Shown: piece after piece, positions 1-7,758 of the stretch
How the letters are laid out: the number at the start of each line of letters is the position of its first letter
Position numbering within the stretch: position 1 is the first letter of the stretch
Assembly: GCF_024710765.1 (NCBI RefSeq)
Contig: NZ_JANJUE010000045.1
Coordinates: 1 to 37,299 of the forward strand
DNA: 37,299 nucleotides
Reading direction: 5' to 3'
DNA from: Pseudoxanthomonas sp.
GTDB taxonomy: Bacteria; Pseudomonadota; Gammaproteobacteria; Xanthomonadales; Xanthomonadaceae
Notes under the pieces: generated by a model
Told to the model about the DNA's origin: nothing
The model's database searches: none
Seen by the model: only the letters and a program-made list of their open reading frames with translations
Translations under genes and position numbers: made by a program

Positions 1-159
1 TCACGCTTCAGCGACGGTGGCGAACTGGGACTGGGCGCGGAAATCGGCATCTCGACCACCCGCCTGCACGCTTACGGCCCGATGGGCGCCGAGTCGCTGA
101 CGGTCGAACGCTTCGTCGTCCACGGCGAAGGCCAGGTCCGCCACCCCGACCTCCTGTAG
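1..159 (+). CDS. proA: Glutamate-5-semialdehyde dehydrogenase, C-terminal end (partial)
   Basis: Only the last 52 codons and the stop are in the window; the gene begins upstream. The residues, including [19 protein letters not shown] and LHAYGPMG, match the conserved C-terminus of gamma-glutamyl phosphate reductase, which makes glutamate-5-semialdehyde from gamma-glutamyl phosphate with NADPH in cytoplasmic proline synthesis. The enzyme is recognised from this tail only, so the catalytic cysteine cannot be checked. The TAG stop forms part of a GTAG tetranucleotide that begins a REP-like hairpin (156-176). The next gene is convergent. Confidence 0.9.
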   Translation, partial: SRFSDGGELGLGAEIGISTTRLHAYGPMGAESLTVERFVVHGEGQVRHPDLL

Positions 160-176
160 AGCGGAGTCTGCTCCGC
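156..176 (+). repeat. GTAG-headed REP-like hairpin, copy 1
   Basis: GTAG and one A are followed by a perfect 6-bp stem, GCGGAG, with a TCTG loop and CTCCGC. A near-identical copy lies after hisS (11907-11927) and differs only in the loop (CCTG). Small hairpins with a GTAG head are typical of REP elements in Stenotrophomonas and relatives, where a RAYT transposase mobilises them; no RAYT gene is in the window. Here the GTAG supplies the proA stop codon. A second GC-rich inverted repeat, CCGGGC-AA-GCCCGG, follows at about 202-215. Confidence 0.7.
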
Positions 177-250
177 CACGCGGGTTTGGAGAGAGGCAGC
201 AGCCGGGCAAGCCCGGCGTTGCGCTTCTGCCAGCCCTGGATCCCGGTTGC

Positions 251-1528
251 CTACCAGGTGTCTTCCAGGAAGCGCGGCTTGCAGGCCAGGTAACCGCCGA
301 TCAGCAGCACGCCGATGCACAGCAGCAGGAAGCCAAACGGCCAGGTCCAGCCGTGGGTGTGTTCGTGCAGCAGGCCGAACATCAGCGGGCCCAGGCAGGA
401 CAGCGAGTAACCCACGCCCTGCATGAAGCCCGACAGCGAGGCCGATCCCCCGGGCGTCCGCGTGCGCAGATTGATCATCGTCAGCGCCAGCGGGAAGGTG
501 CTGGGGCCCATGCCGAGCAGCGCGACCCACAGCGCGGGCGCGGCCATCGGCGCCCACAGCAGGCCGGCGAAGGCGACCAGGTAGAACGCCACGCAGGCCA
601 GCACGACCGAGTACGGATTGCGCATGCGCACCGCCAGCGCGGGCATGGTCAGCGACGCGACCAGGCCGAGCGCGGAAAACAGGCCGACCATGGTGCCGCC
701 CAGCGCTTCGCTGCCCCCGGCTTCGATCAGCAGCTTGGGCAGCCAGGTGAACATCGAATAGGTCACCAGCGAGGTCATGCCGAACATCAGCGCCATGCCC
801 CAGGCCACCGGCGATCGCCAGACCCGGCCATGCGCGGGTGGCGAGGACAGCTCCGGTGCCTCGTCGCTGGCGCTGACCGCTTGGTCATGCGCCTGCGCCA
901 TCGGCGTGTCGTGGCGCCGTTCGATCCACAACACGCCGATCCACGGCAACGCCGCCGCCATCGCGAACAGCGACCACAGGCCCAGCGAGACCTGCCAACT
1001 GCTCGCCGCCATTACCGGCACCGCCAGCAGCGCCGGCAGGATGGTGCCGGCCTGCAGCACGGTGATGTAGAGGGTGCTGACGGTGCCGACCCGGTCGGCG
1101 AAATAGCGTTTCACCAGCGGCGGCAGCACGATGTTGCCGATACCCATGCCGGCCAGCGCCACCGCCGACGCGGCGAGCAGCGCGCCGCTGCCCCCGGCGA
1201 AGCTGCGCAGCAGCAGTCCGATGGCGGCCAGCGACATCGCCAGCAGCGCGGTCCGCTCCAGGCCGATGCGATGGGCAAGGCCCGGGGTGAGCACGCCGAA
1301 CAGGGCGAACGCGGCGGTCGGCAGCATGCCGAACACACCGGTCATGGTGGCGCCGAAACCGAACAGATGGCCCAGTTGATCCAGCAGCGGGGTCAGCGAG
1401 GTCACCGCCGTGCGCAGGTTGAACGCGGACAGTACGATGCCGGCCAGGATCAGGCCGCGGCCAGACCAGAGCGAAGCGGTGGGAGCCAGGGTGCCGGAAG
1501 GGGGGGAGGGGTGTTGCGCGGATTTCAT
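251..1528 (-). CDS. CynX/NimT-type MFS transporter
   Basis: A protein of 425 residues with about 12 hydrophobic segments and a cytoplasmic loop near the middle, rich in charged residues and Ser/Pro. The early segment FNLRTAVTSLTPLL and the GMGIGNIVLPPLVKRYF stretch are characteristic of the CynX/NimT branch of the major facilitator superfamily, whose members are linked to cyanate or 2-nitroimidazole transport. The substrate cannot be read from sequence, and close relatives are usually annotated only as MFS transporters. I chose the ATG at 1528; an in-frame ATG three codons earlier (1537) is possible, and neither has a strong Shine-Dalgarno. The frame stays open to 2137 but overlaps pgaD there. 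It lies downstream of pgaD on the same strand, separated by the hairpin at 1559-1588, so I infer a separate transcription unit. Confidence 0.85.
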   Translation of the reverse strand: MKSAQHPSPPSGTLAPTASLWSGRGLILAGIVLSAFNLRTAVTSLTPLLDQLGHLFGFGATMTGVFGMLPTAAFALFGVLTPGLAHRIGLERTALLAMSLAAIGLLLRSFAGGSGALLAASAVALAGMGIGNIVLPPLVKRYFADRVGTVSTLYITVLQAGTILPALLAVPVMAASSWQVSLGLWSLFAMAAALPWIGVLWIERRHDTPMAQAHDQAVSASDEAPELSSPPAHGRVWRSPVAWGMALMFGMTSLVTYSMFTWLPKLLIEAGGSEALGGTMVGLFSALGLVASLTMPALAVRMRNPYSVVLACVAFYLVAFAGLLWAPMAAPALWVALLGMGPSTFPLALTMINLRTRTPGGSASLSGFMQGVGYSLSCLGPLMFGLLHEHTHGWTWPFGFLLLCIGVLLIGGYLACKPRFLEDTW

Positions 1529-1558
1529 CGCGCGCATTATCGCCGATCGCGCCTGTAC

Positions 1559-1588
1559 GACGGTGTGCCGCCGGGGCGACACACCGTC
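1559..1588. repeat. Perfect 9-bp inverted repeat after pgaD (possible terminator or processing hairpin)
   Basis: The arms GACGGTGTG (1559-1567) and CACACCGTC (1580-1588) pair perfectly around a 12-nt loop, CCGCCGGGGCGA. It lies between the pgaD stop and the transporter start, both on the minus strand. No T-tract follows on either strand, so it is not a classical intrinsic terminator. It could stabilise the 3' end of pga mRNA or act with Rho. A hairpin with the same stem and loop lengths and the same loop core, CCGCCGGG, follows the divergent operon at 10119-10148. Confidence 0.6.
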
Positions 1589-1626
1589 CTGAAACGTCTT
1601 TTCCGCGGGGATTGCGGAACGCGGGA

Positions 1627-2094
1627 TCAGCCGGCCGGCATGGCCGCGAGCGCGGGCGTGCTCATCGATTCCGGAATCGCCTGCTCGTTCATGTGCAACA
1701 GGGTGACCTTGGACTGGCCGAGCCGCTGCGCCAGCGCCAGGTCGGCGCCCAGTCGCTGCGCCACCTCGTCCACGCGGACATCCTCCTGTGGGCTGCGACG
1801 GTCCTGCGAGGCAAAGCGCCAGCGGTTGTACTCGGCCCAGCCAATCAGCACCAGCGCGCAGACCGCGGCCATGACGGGAATGGCGACGATCAGGAACGGC
1901 TCCACCTGGTGCTGGCGGGTGTACAGCTCGAAGAACGCGGTGCGCACGCCCAGCAGCCACAGGATCAGGGTGACCAGCGGCAGCCAGAGGTAAATGTACA
2001 GACCCCAGAAGGCGGCGGTGACGAAGCCCCAGGCCGCGCGCTTGAGGCGCGGCTGGGCATAGGGTTTGCGGATGAGGCGGGAATCGTATTTCAT
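1627..2094 (-). CDS. pgaD: PgaD, accessory subunit of PNAG synthase
   Basis: A protein of 155 residues with two hydrophobic segments (about residues 23-48 and 67-85), a short loop between them and a hydrophilic cytoplasmic C-terminus. Length, topology and position directly after pgaC fit PgaD/HmsS. In E. coli, PgaD and PgaC form the inner-membrane PNAG polymerase, and c-di-GMP binds the pair and stabilises it. The start ATG overlaps the pgaC stop in an ATGA (2091-2094), so the two are translationally coupled. PgaD proteins are poorly conserved, so the call depends largely on context. The last gene of the operon; the hairpin at 1559-1588 follows. Confidence 0.85.
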   Translation of the reverse strand: MKYDSRLIRKPYAQPRLKRAAWGFVTAAFWGLYIYLWLPLVTLILWLLGVRTAFFELYTRQHQVEPFLIVAIPVMAAVCALVLIGWAEYNRWRFASQDRRSPQEDVRVDEVAQRLGADLALAQRLGQSKVTLLHMNEQAIPESMSTPALAAMPAG

Positions 2095-3338
2095 CGGATA
2101 CCTCGATCAGGACTGACCCACGTGGCGCGCTTGCCACGCCGTTTCAACAGGGTCTTGGGAAGCGCGACCACGGTGGTGAACAGGCTCAGCAGCCAGTACG
2201 CCATCGGGTACCAGATCATCCAGAAGTAGTTGCGGCCGACCTGGGTTTCGTAACGACGGTCGATGATGATGCTGCTGGCGAACTGCGCCATGCAGACCAT
2301 CGCCAGGATCACGCCGTGCCACGAGGGCAGGATGGTGTGCACGTACAGCGCCGGCGGCAGGGCGATGAACTTGCCCAGCGCCCACAGCACGATGATCATC
2401 AGCATGGTGTAAGCCCACAGCACGCTGAGCAGGTACTCGATCAGCACGCCCCACATGCGTCGCTTGCGCCAGCTGAGGAAATCGCGGCCATGGCGCAGCA
2501 GCACTTCCACGCCGCCCTGCGCCCAGCGCAGGCGCTGCCGCCACAGGCCCCGGAGGGTCTCGGGCATCAGGATGAAGCACAGCGCATTGGGCTCGTAGCG
2601 GATGTCCCAGTGGTCCAGCTGCAGGCGCCAGCTGATGTCGATGTCCTCGGTCACCATGTCGTCGGCCCAGTAGCCGATGCGATGCAGGGCCGTGCGGCGG
2701 AACGCGCTGATCACGCCCGACACGGTGAAGATGCGTCCGTACACGCGCTGCGCGCGCTTGATCATCCCGATGATCGAGGAGAACTCGCCCACCTGCAGGC
2801 GGCCCAGCAGGGTGGAGCGGTTGCGGATGCGCGGATTGCCGGTGACCGCGCCGACCCGCGGACCCGAGGTCAGATGCCAGATCATCCAGTGCGCGGCGTA
2901 CTCGTCGAGCAGCGCGTCACCGTCGATGCAGACCAGGTATTCCGACTGCGCGGCGAGGGCGCCCATGCGCAGCGCGTTGGCCTTGCCCAGGTTGCGGTCC
3001 AGGTGGATCACGCGCAGGCGGTCGTGGCGCGCGGCCATGGCGTTGAGCACCTCGGCGGTGTTGTCGCGACTGCCATCGTTGATGGCGATCACCTCGAAGT
3101 CGGGGTACTTCTGCAGCAGGGCGCTGCCGATGGTCTCCTCCGCGTTGGCACCCTCGTTGTGGCAGGGGATGAGGATCGAGACTTTCGGATAGCTCGCCAG
3201 CGGCGGCGGATCCGTGCGCTGGCGCTCGTGGCGTTCGCGGCGGAAGTAGTAGTAGAGCCCGCCCGACATCCAGAAGAACGACATGATGATCGGGTACAGG
3301 AAGGCGAATTCGAAAAGTACGGCGAGGATCTTGTCCAT
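2091..3338 (-). CDS. pgaC: PgaC/HmsR, poly-beta-1,6-N-acetylglucosamine synthase (GT2)
   Basis: A processive inner-membrane glycosyltransferase of 415 residues that polymerises UDP-GlcNAc. One N-terminal membrane segment (about 5-30) leads into a GT2 domain with the expected motifs: NDGS near 87-90, DGD at 139-141, TED at 230-232 and the product-side QRLRW at 268-272. Three or four C-terminal membrane segments follow (about 290-405). Length and topology match E. coli PgaC. The gene starts 2 bp after the pgaB stop and overlaps pgaD by 4 bp. A GAGGAG Shine-Dalgarno lies about 10 nt upstream of the ATG. Activity probably requires PgaD and c-di-GMP, by analogy with E. coli. Confidence 0.95.
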   Translation of the reverse strand: MDKILAVLFEFAFLYPIIMSFFWMSGGLYYYFRRERHERQRTDPPPLASYPKVSILIPCHNEGANAEETIGSALLQKYPDFEVIAINDGSRDNTAEVLNAMAARHDRLRVIHLDRNLGKANALRMGALAAQSEYLVCIDGDALLDEYAAHWMIWHLTSGPRVGAVTGNPRIRNRSTLLGRLQVGEFSSIIGMIKRAQRVYGRIFTVSGVISAFRRTALHRIGYWADDMVTEDIDISWRLQLDHWDIRYEPNALCFILMPETLRGLWRQRLRWAQGGVEVLLRHGRDFLSWRKRRMWGVLIEYLLSVLWAYTMLMIIVLWALGKFIALPPALYVHTILPSWHGVILAMVCMAQFASSIIIDRRYETQVGRNYFWMIWYPMAYWLLSLFTTVVALPKTLLKRRGKRATWVSPDRGIR

Positions 3339-3340
3339 GA

Positions 3341-5209
3341 TCAGCGCTCCTCGTACGGAAAGCCGCGGGCGGAGATGCCGGCGCGGGCGTCGGGCATGCG
3401 GGGCAGATCGCCGATGAAGTCATCCGGATACCAGCCCAGATGGCGCACGCCCTGCGCCTGCAGGCGCCGGATCAGGGCATTGATGCGCTTGCCGGGGATG
3501 GGTTTGCGGGTGTTCCAGTCGACCGTCTGCAGTTCGAACAGGGTCTGGGACAGTTGCGGGTCCTGCGTGCGCACGGCGGCCACCAGCTGATCCAGCCACT
3601 TCTCCGGATGCCGGCTGCCTTCCATCCACGGCATCGCCATCAGCGCGGTGTGATCGTAGGCGCGGTTGAACAGATCCAGCCGTTGCGCGAACCAGGCCTG
3701 GCTCTGCGGCTCCAGCACCGGGCGCGCGTACAGGTTGCGCACGGTCCTGAGCTTGGGGCGCCAGCGTTCCGCGGCGTTCTTCAGTTCCAGGGTGAAATCG
3801 ATCAACGCCTGGGTGCGCGCCTCGATGTTGCCCGGGGCGAGCGAGGCCAGTTCGGTGTCGCGCAGATAGGCGTCGTCATGGAACAGCAGTCCTTCCATGT
3901 AGGAGGCCACGGCCAGGTCCTCGTAGATGCCGGCGATGGTCCGGCGCACGTCCGCGCGGGTGAAGTCCAGGCGCGGGATGCCGTCGGCCTCGCGGCTGGC
4001 GATGGCCATGTCCGGCGCCTGTTGCGGCAGCTTGTAGGCCATCACCGGCAACCAGGCGTACACCTTGACGTGCGCGCGGGTGTACAGCTGCCAGGCGACC
4101 CGGTTGTACAGATCCGCGCGCACCGGCATGAAGCGGTTGGGGAAGTACAGCGCATCCGCGGCGCCGTCGCCATCGGGATCGGCGAAGGCCTGCAGGAACA
4201 CGTGGGTGGGACCGATGCGGTTGACCCGCTCGATCAGCGCATCCAGGTTGCGTGCCTGCTGCTGCGGATCCGGGTCATACACCGCGTCCAGATCGACCTG
4301 CAGGGCGCGAATGCCCTCGGCTTCCGGATCATGGCGGAGTTCGTAGGCAAGCTCGGTCACGGTCGGGTTGTCCATCACCAGCAGGCGGGCGAGACCGTGC
4401 AGGTCCCGGGTCACCGGCGTGCTGGGTCCTTCCAGATCGAACGACACCGACATGCCCAGCGTCTCGGCGATGTCGTTGCTCACGCTGCTGTAGGCGGCAT
4501 ACGGCCACACGATGGAGCGGGGCGCCTGGCCCAGATGCTTGCGGATCAGATCGCTGCTGGTGGCCAGGTCCGAGCGCACGCGCTCGCGATACACGGCTTC
4601 GGTTTCGTACTGGCCGGCGGCCGGGTCGTAGATGCGCGTGATTGCCGCGGGGGTCTGGTTGCCCTGCGGATTGGACTGCACGCCCTTGTGCATGGCGTTG
4701 GTGTGGCTGGCGATTTCGACCAGACCGGTGGCCTGCATCTCGCGCAGTTGATCCCAGGTGACGAAATCGTCGCGGTTGAACATGCGCGGGCCGTAGTCGA
4801 TCTCCTGGCCGGCCGGCATGTCGACCCAGCCGGTGATGACCGCGGCCAGGGCCGGGTAGTTGTACGCGCGCAGCAACGGGAAGGCGTGCGTGTACAGGCT
4901 GCGCAGGCCATCGTCGAAGGTCAGCAGCACCGGCTTGGACGGCAGCGGCGTGCCGCCGCGCGAGGCTTCCACCACCTGCGACAGCGACACCGGGTGGTAG
5001 CCGTGGCCGGACAGCCAGTCCAGGTGCGCGGCAAAATTCTGGGTGCTGACCGCGTAGGCATCGGCGTCACCCTTCTTGGCGACATCGTCGCGGATGTCGT
5101 GGTAGCTCAGCACCAGCAGCGGCTCGGCGGCGCGTGCGGTGAACACCGGCGCCAGCAGCACCAGCGCGAACAGGCCCAGCAACAGCCCGATCGGACGTAT
5201 GGACTTCAT
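3341..5209 (-). CDS. pgaB: PgaB/HmsF, PNAG N-deacetylase with C-terminal glycosidase-like domain
   Basis: A periplasmic two-domain protein of about 622 residues. The N-terminal half is a polysaccharide deacetylase (CE4): LSYHDI with His36, the TFDDG metal/base motif at 96-100, and SHTNAMH further on. The C-terminal half (about 300-622) matches the GH153-type domain that binds and cleaves PNAG. Partial deacetylation is needed for export through PgaA. Three consecutive ATGs (5215, 5212, 5209) follow a GGGGAG; the last has the best spacing, while the first would overlap the pgaA stop as ATGA. A GTG at 5224 is less likely. The signal sequence shows no lipobox cysteine, unlike the E. coli lipoprotein. 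Confidence 0.95.
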   Translation of the reverse strand: MKSIRPIGLLLGLFALVLLAPVFTARAAEPLLVLSYHDIRDDVAKKGDADAYAVSTQNFAAHLDWLSGHGYHPVSLSQVVEASRGGTPLPSKPVLLTFDDGLRSLYTHAFPLLRAYNYPALAAVITGWVDMPAGQEIDYGPRMFNRDDFVTWDQLREMQATGLVEIASHTNAMHKGVQSNPQGNQTPAAITRIYDPAAGQYETEAVYRERVRSDLATSSDLIRKHLGQAPRSIVWPYAAYSSVSNDIAETLGMSVSFDLEGPSTPVTRDLHGLARLLVMDNPTVTELAYELRHDPEAEGIRALQVDLDAVYDPDPQQQARNLDALIERVNRIGPTHVFLQAFADPDGDGAADALYFPNRFMPVRADLYNRVAWQLYTRAHVKVYAWLPVMAYKLPQQAPDMAIASREADGIPRLDFTRADVRRTIAGIYEDLAVASYMEGLLFHDDAYLRDTELASLAPGNIEARTQALIDFTLELKNAAERWRPKLRTVRNLYARPVLEPQSQAWFAQRLDLFNRAYDHTALMAMPWMEGSRHPEKWLDQLVAAVRTQDPQLSQTLFELQTVDWNTRKPIPGKRINALIRRLQAQGVRHLGWYPDDFIGDLPRMPDARAGISARGFPYEER

Positions 5210-5211
5210 CA

Positions 5212-7263
5212 TCATTCTCCCCACCGCAGTTCGGCGTCGAAGCCGAAGCGCTCTTCACGCACGCCGTCATAGACCGGGCGCGACCAGTTGATGCCGTAGG
5301 TCAGGACCCGGCCCAGGCCGAACTGCCATTCATGCTCGTAGCGCAGCGACGGTACCCACGCGGTCCCGAAGCCTTCCTGCCAGTAGCGTCCGGCGGTCGC
5401 GGTGAAACGGTGGCGGAAGTGGCGCTCGTATTCGCGCCATGCCAGGTGGTCCGCGCGCAGGCCCAGTTCCAGCGTGCCGTCGCGCGAGGGGTTGAAGTAG
5501 GGCGTGCCCTGGCGGCTGGCGCGGCTGGCGGATACGCCGGCCAGGCCATCGAGCAGGAAATGCGGGCGGGTGAACAGCCGCTGCTGCGCGTCCAGGTTGA
5601 GCGCGGTGCGGCGATTGCCATCCTCGTAGCGCCAATGGGTCAGTCCGCCGCCGAAGCGCGTGCGTTCGTTGCGCTCATAGGCCAGGCCGACCGTCGCGCT
5701 GTCCGCGGTGATGCCGGCGTCGCGCGCCTGCAGCGAGGCGTCGGCGTCCTTGCGGCGCAGCGACAGGCGTCCATCGAGGGTGTCGCTGAAGCGCCAGCCC
5801 ACGTCCAGACCGATGCCGGTTCCCCCCACGCGATCGCTGGAGTGGTAGACACCCAGATGCGTGTCCAGGCGATCGTAGGCATAGCGCACCCCCACGCCCT
5901 GGCGGCGCTGGTGGATGCGGTCGCGGTCGAAATCGGCCCAGCGATCGTCGATCGCGGCGGTCAACCGCCAGCGGTCGTCGATCAGCGGCGACTGCACTTC
6001 CACGCCGTATTCGCCGTCGCGATTGCCGAACGGAGTGTTGCCGGTGCCGCCGCGGCTGCGCGCGCCCGCCACGTAGGCGCGCCATTGCCAGCCGCGATGC
6101 TGGCGCCAGAGTTCGTCCATGCGCTGCACGTTCGGCTGGTCACCGTATTCCTTCACCAACAGGCCGTGCAGATCGCGCGCTTCGTCGTCGCGGCGCAGGG
6201 TGACCAGCGCTTCGACCTGGCCAACGCGCGCGTTGACGTCGCGTTCGTCCAGGGTGGAGGCCATGCGGAAGCGCTCCAGCGCGCGTTCCGGCCAGCCCCG
6301 CATCATGTAGACCTGCCCGAGCGAAGTCTGCATGCCGGCGTTGTTGGGGGCGATGCCGAGCATGTCGGTCAGTTCGCGCTCGGCGGTCGGCAGATCCTCG
6401 GAAAACGCACGCAGCATCGCCAGGGTGCTGTCGGTGTCGGCGCGACGCCAGTTCTGGCTGCCCTGGCGGGCACCGGGGGCATACAGCCAGGCCGGCTGGG
6501 TTTCCCGGTAGGTTTCCAGTTGGCGGATGGCGGTGGTCGGCTGTTCGCTTTCCAGGTAGGCATAGGCCAACTGCATGCGCACGTCGCTGTTGTCCGGATC
6601 GGCCTGCAACGCCGCTTCCAGCACCGGCGCGGCCTCGACCGGGTGCTTGAGCGCCATCAGCGAATCGCCGACCGCGGGCAGGGCATAGGCGGGGACCGTG
6701 TCGCCCAGCGCGCGATATTCGTCGACGACCTGCTGGTGGTGCCCCATCTTCGACAACAGCAGCAGGCGGTCGTAGCGGATGCGGGTCGGCAGCGCCGGAT
6801 CATTGGCCGGCGAGAGCCGCAGGTATTCGTCGATGGCCGTGTCGGCCACGCGCGCCTCGGCCAGGCGGTTGCGCTCGTTTTCCGGATAGGCCTGCGACCA
6901 CAGGATCAGGCGCGCGAGGTAATTGGCTTCGAACCGTTCGCGCTGCGCGGCGTCGAACAGGTCCGGCCGGGCGCGATACATCGACCAGGCCTGGTAGCTG
7001 TTGCCGATATCGCCCAGGGTCAGGGTACGCAGGCGGTACAGGTTGGCGTCATACGGACGCTGTGCCTGCAGGCGCTCGAAGATGGCCAATGCGTCCAGCC
7101 AGCGCGACTCGTCACGCAGGCGTGAAGCCTGTTCGAGCGAGGCGTCATGGCCAGGATCGGTGGTGGGTGAATCGGGAGTTCCGGCGGGTGCCGCTGCCAG
7201 TGCCGGCAGACCGGTCGCACCCATGGCGCATGCCAGCGCCCAAGACAAAGTGGTTCTTTTCAA
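5212..7263 (-). CDS. pgaA: PgaA/HmsH, TPR and outer-membrane beta-barrel PNAG exporter
   Basis: A protein of 683 residues. An N-terminal signal peptide (MKRTTLSWALACA, then ALAAAP) precedes a helical TPR-rich periplasmic region (about 40-390) and a C-terminal beta-barrel (about 400-683) of alternating aromatic and charged strands. This architecture is that of PgaA, which threads deacetylated PNAG through the outer membrane. It is shorter than E. coli PgaA (about 807), so several TPRs are probably missing. The start is a TTG: it gives the basic n-region of the signal peptide, whereas the next ATG (7224) would remove it. A GGA lies 5 nt upstream. First gene of the operon; the leader carries repeated GGA motifs and hairpins. 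Confidence 0.9.
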   Translation of the reverse strand: MKRTTLSWALACAMGATGLPALAAAPAGTPDSPTTDPGHDASLEQASRLRDESRWLDALAIFERLQAQRPYDANLYRLRTLTLGDIGNSYQAWSMYRARPDLFDAAQRERFEANYLARLILWSQAYPENERNRLAEARVADTAIDEYLRLSPANDPALPTRIRYDRLLLLSKMGHHQQVVDEYRALGDTVPAYALPAVGDSLMALKHPVEAAPVLEAALQADPDNSDVRMQLAYAYLESEQPTTAIRQLETYRETQPAWLYAPGARQGSQNWRRADTDSTLAMLRAFSEDLPTAERELTDMLGIAPNNAGMQTSLGQVYMMRGWPERALERFRMASTLDERDVNARVGQVEALVTLRRDDEARDLHGLLVKEYGDQPNVQRMDELWRQHRGWQWRAYVAGARSRGGTGNTPFGNRDGEYGVEVQSPLIDDRWRLTAAIDDRWADFDRDRIHQRRQGVGVRYAYDRLDTHLGVYHSSDRVGGTGIGLDVGWRFSDTLDGRLSLRRKDADASLQARDAGITADSATVGLAYERNERTRFGGGLTHWRYEDGNRRTALNLDAQQRLFTRPHFLLDGLAGVSASRASRQGTPYFNPSRDGTLELGLRADHLAWREYERHFRHRFTATAGRYWQEGFGTAWVPSLRYEHEWQFGLGRVLTYGINWSRPVYDGVREERFGFDAELRWGE

Positions 7264-7419
7264 AGCGTTCCGCCCCTGTAGCTAACAGAAAGGCCTCCGG
7301 AGGGGAGACCTGCTGGTGGTCCATGATTTGTGATGAGAAGCACAAATCTTGCCAACTCCGGGGAACCTCCCCGAAGGGGTCTGTAACGGGACGATTCTGT
7401 TAATAATCCATAAATTTAT
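7264..7419 (-). promoter_or_regulatory. Leader of the pga operon: hairpins and six GGA motifs
   Basis: Read on the minus strand, the sequence before the pgaA TTG has an ACCCC-TTCG-GGGG tetraloop hairpin overlapping an alternative GGGGAGG/TTCCCC pairing, a small GACC...GGTC hairpin, and a CCTCCGGAGG palindrome. Six GGA trinucleotides occur (plus-strand TCC at 7269, 7296, 7320, 7357, 7368 and 7407), two of them in an AUGGA context and one at the Shine-Dalgarno position. In E. coli, CsrA represses pgaABCD by binding such sites in a long leader; RsmA control here is inference. Possible -10 elements (TATTAA on the minus strand near 7399-7404) lie in the AT-rich part. Confidence 0.4.
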
Positions 7420-7433
7420 GTGATGTAAATCAC
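7420..7433. promoter_or_regulatory. CRP/Clp-type operator, site 1 (pgaA-proximal)
   Basis: GTGATGTAAATCAC fits GTGA-N6-TCAC exactly and is preceded by AT, giving TGTGA on the left half, the core of the CRP consensus. It is centred about 163 bp upstream of the pgaA start in an AT-rich pocket that stands out from the GC-rich surroundings. In Xanthomonas the CRP homologue Clp recognises the same core and is released from DNA by c-di-GMP. The FNR core TGAT-N4-ATCA also nearly fits, so CRP/Clp and FNR-type regulators cannot be separated by eye. Confidence 0.6.
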
Positions 7434-7607
7434 CAAAAATCACCCTGTCTGGACCCGATTCATCCGTTGCGGGCAGGGGCATGGAGCGTGGCGGGCGCCG
7501 GCAGATGGGGTTCCTAAGCGTCCGAACCAGTGCCCGCGCCCAGAAGCGGGCGTCGGTGGTATCCGGGGCCTGTTTGCTCGGGCCTGGCTCAAGGTGACGG
7601 GGCCAAA

Positions 7608-7645
7608 AGTGACCTTCTGCGTCACTAAATAGTGATTTAAATCAC
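7608..7645. promoter_or_regulatory. CRP/Clp-type operator, site 2, within a cluster of overlapping palindromes
   Basis: GTGATTTAAATCAC (7632-7645) is a perfect 14-bp palindrome of the form GTGA-N6-TCAC. Immediately to the left are CACTA-AA-TAGTG (7623-7634), which shares its last three bases, and AGTGAC-N7-GTCACT (7608-7626). The cluster lies 114 bp before the ATG of the second GT2 gene and 212 bp from site 1. I infer that one regulator governs both divergent polysaccharide operons. No convincing -10/-35 pair is visible downstream on the plus strand, so the promoter geometry is unknown. Confidence 0.6.
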
Positions 7646-7758
7646 GAAATTTGAACGGAGAGGGGGAGAGCGACCGAGAGGAGTCCGCCGGGAGGGCATC
7701 CGGTTGGCACGCGATTTGCTCAGTTCCCGGCACATTCCGAGTTTCCGTGCCCGCCGCC

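Noticed and set aside
1529-2137. Extension of the MFS transporter frame upstream through pgaD
   Set aside because: The extension overlaps the whole of pgaD and has no membrane or domain features; family homology begins at the ATG near 1528.
3440-5272. A 610-codon open frame antisense to pgaB, and similar long antisense frames at 353-1993, 2316-3590, 5332-7125, 15048-16808, 31386-33695 and 33836-36256
   Set aside because: High third-position GC keeps the opposite frames open. Their translations are rich in His, Arg, Gln and Ala without domains, while the strand opposite encodes recognised families.
7264-7440. A c-di-GMP (GEMM) riboswitch before pgaA
   Set aside because: The conserved GEMM core (GGGACGCAAAGCCUCCGG-like) is absent; only simple GC hairpins and a CCTCCGG fragment occur.
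7651-7758. A 36-residue N-terminal extension of the second GT2 from a TTG at 7651
   Set aside because: No ribosome site, atypical composition, and the start would lie 6 bp after the operator palindrome. The ATG at 7759 is preferred.
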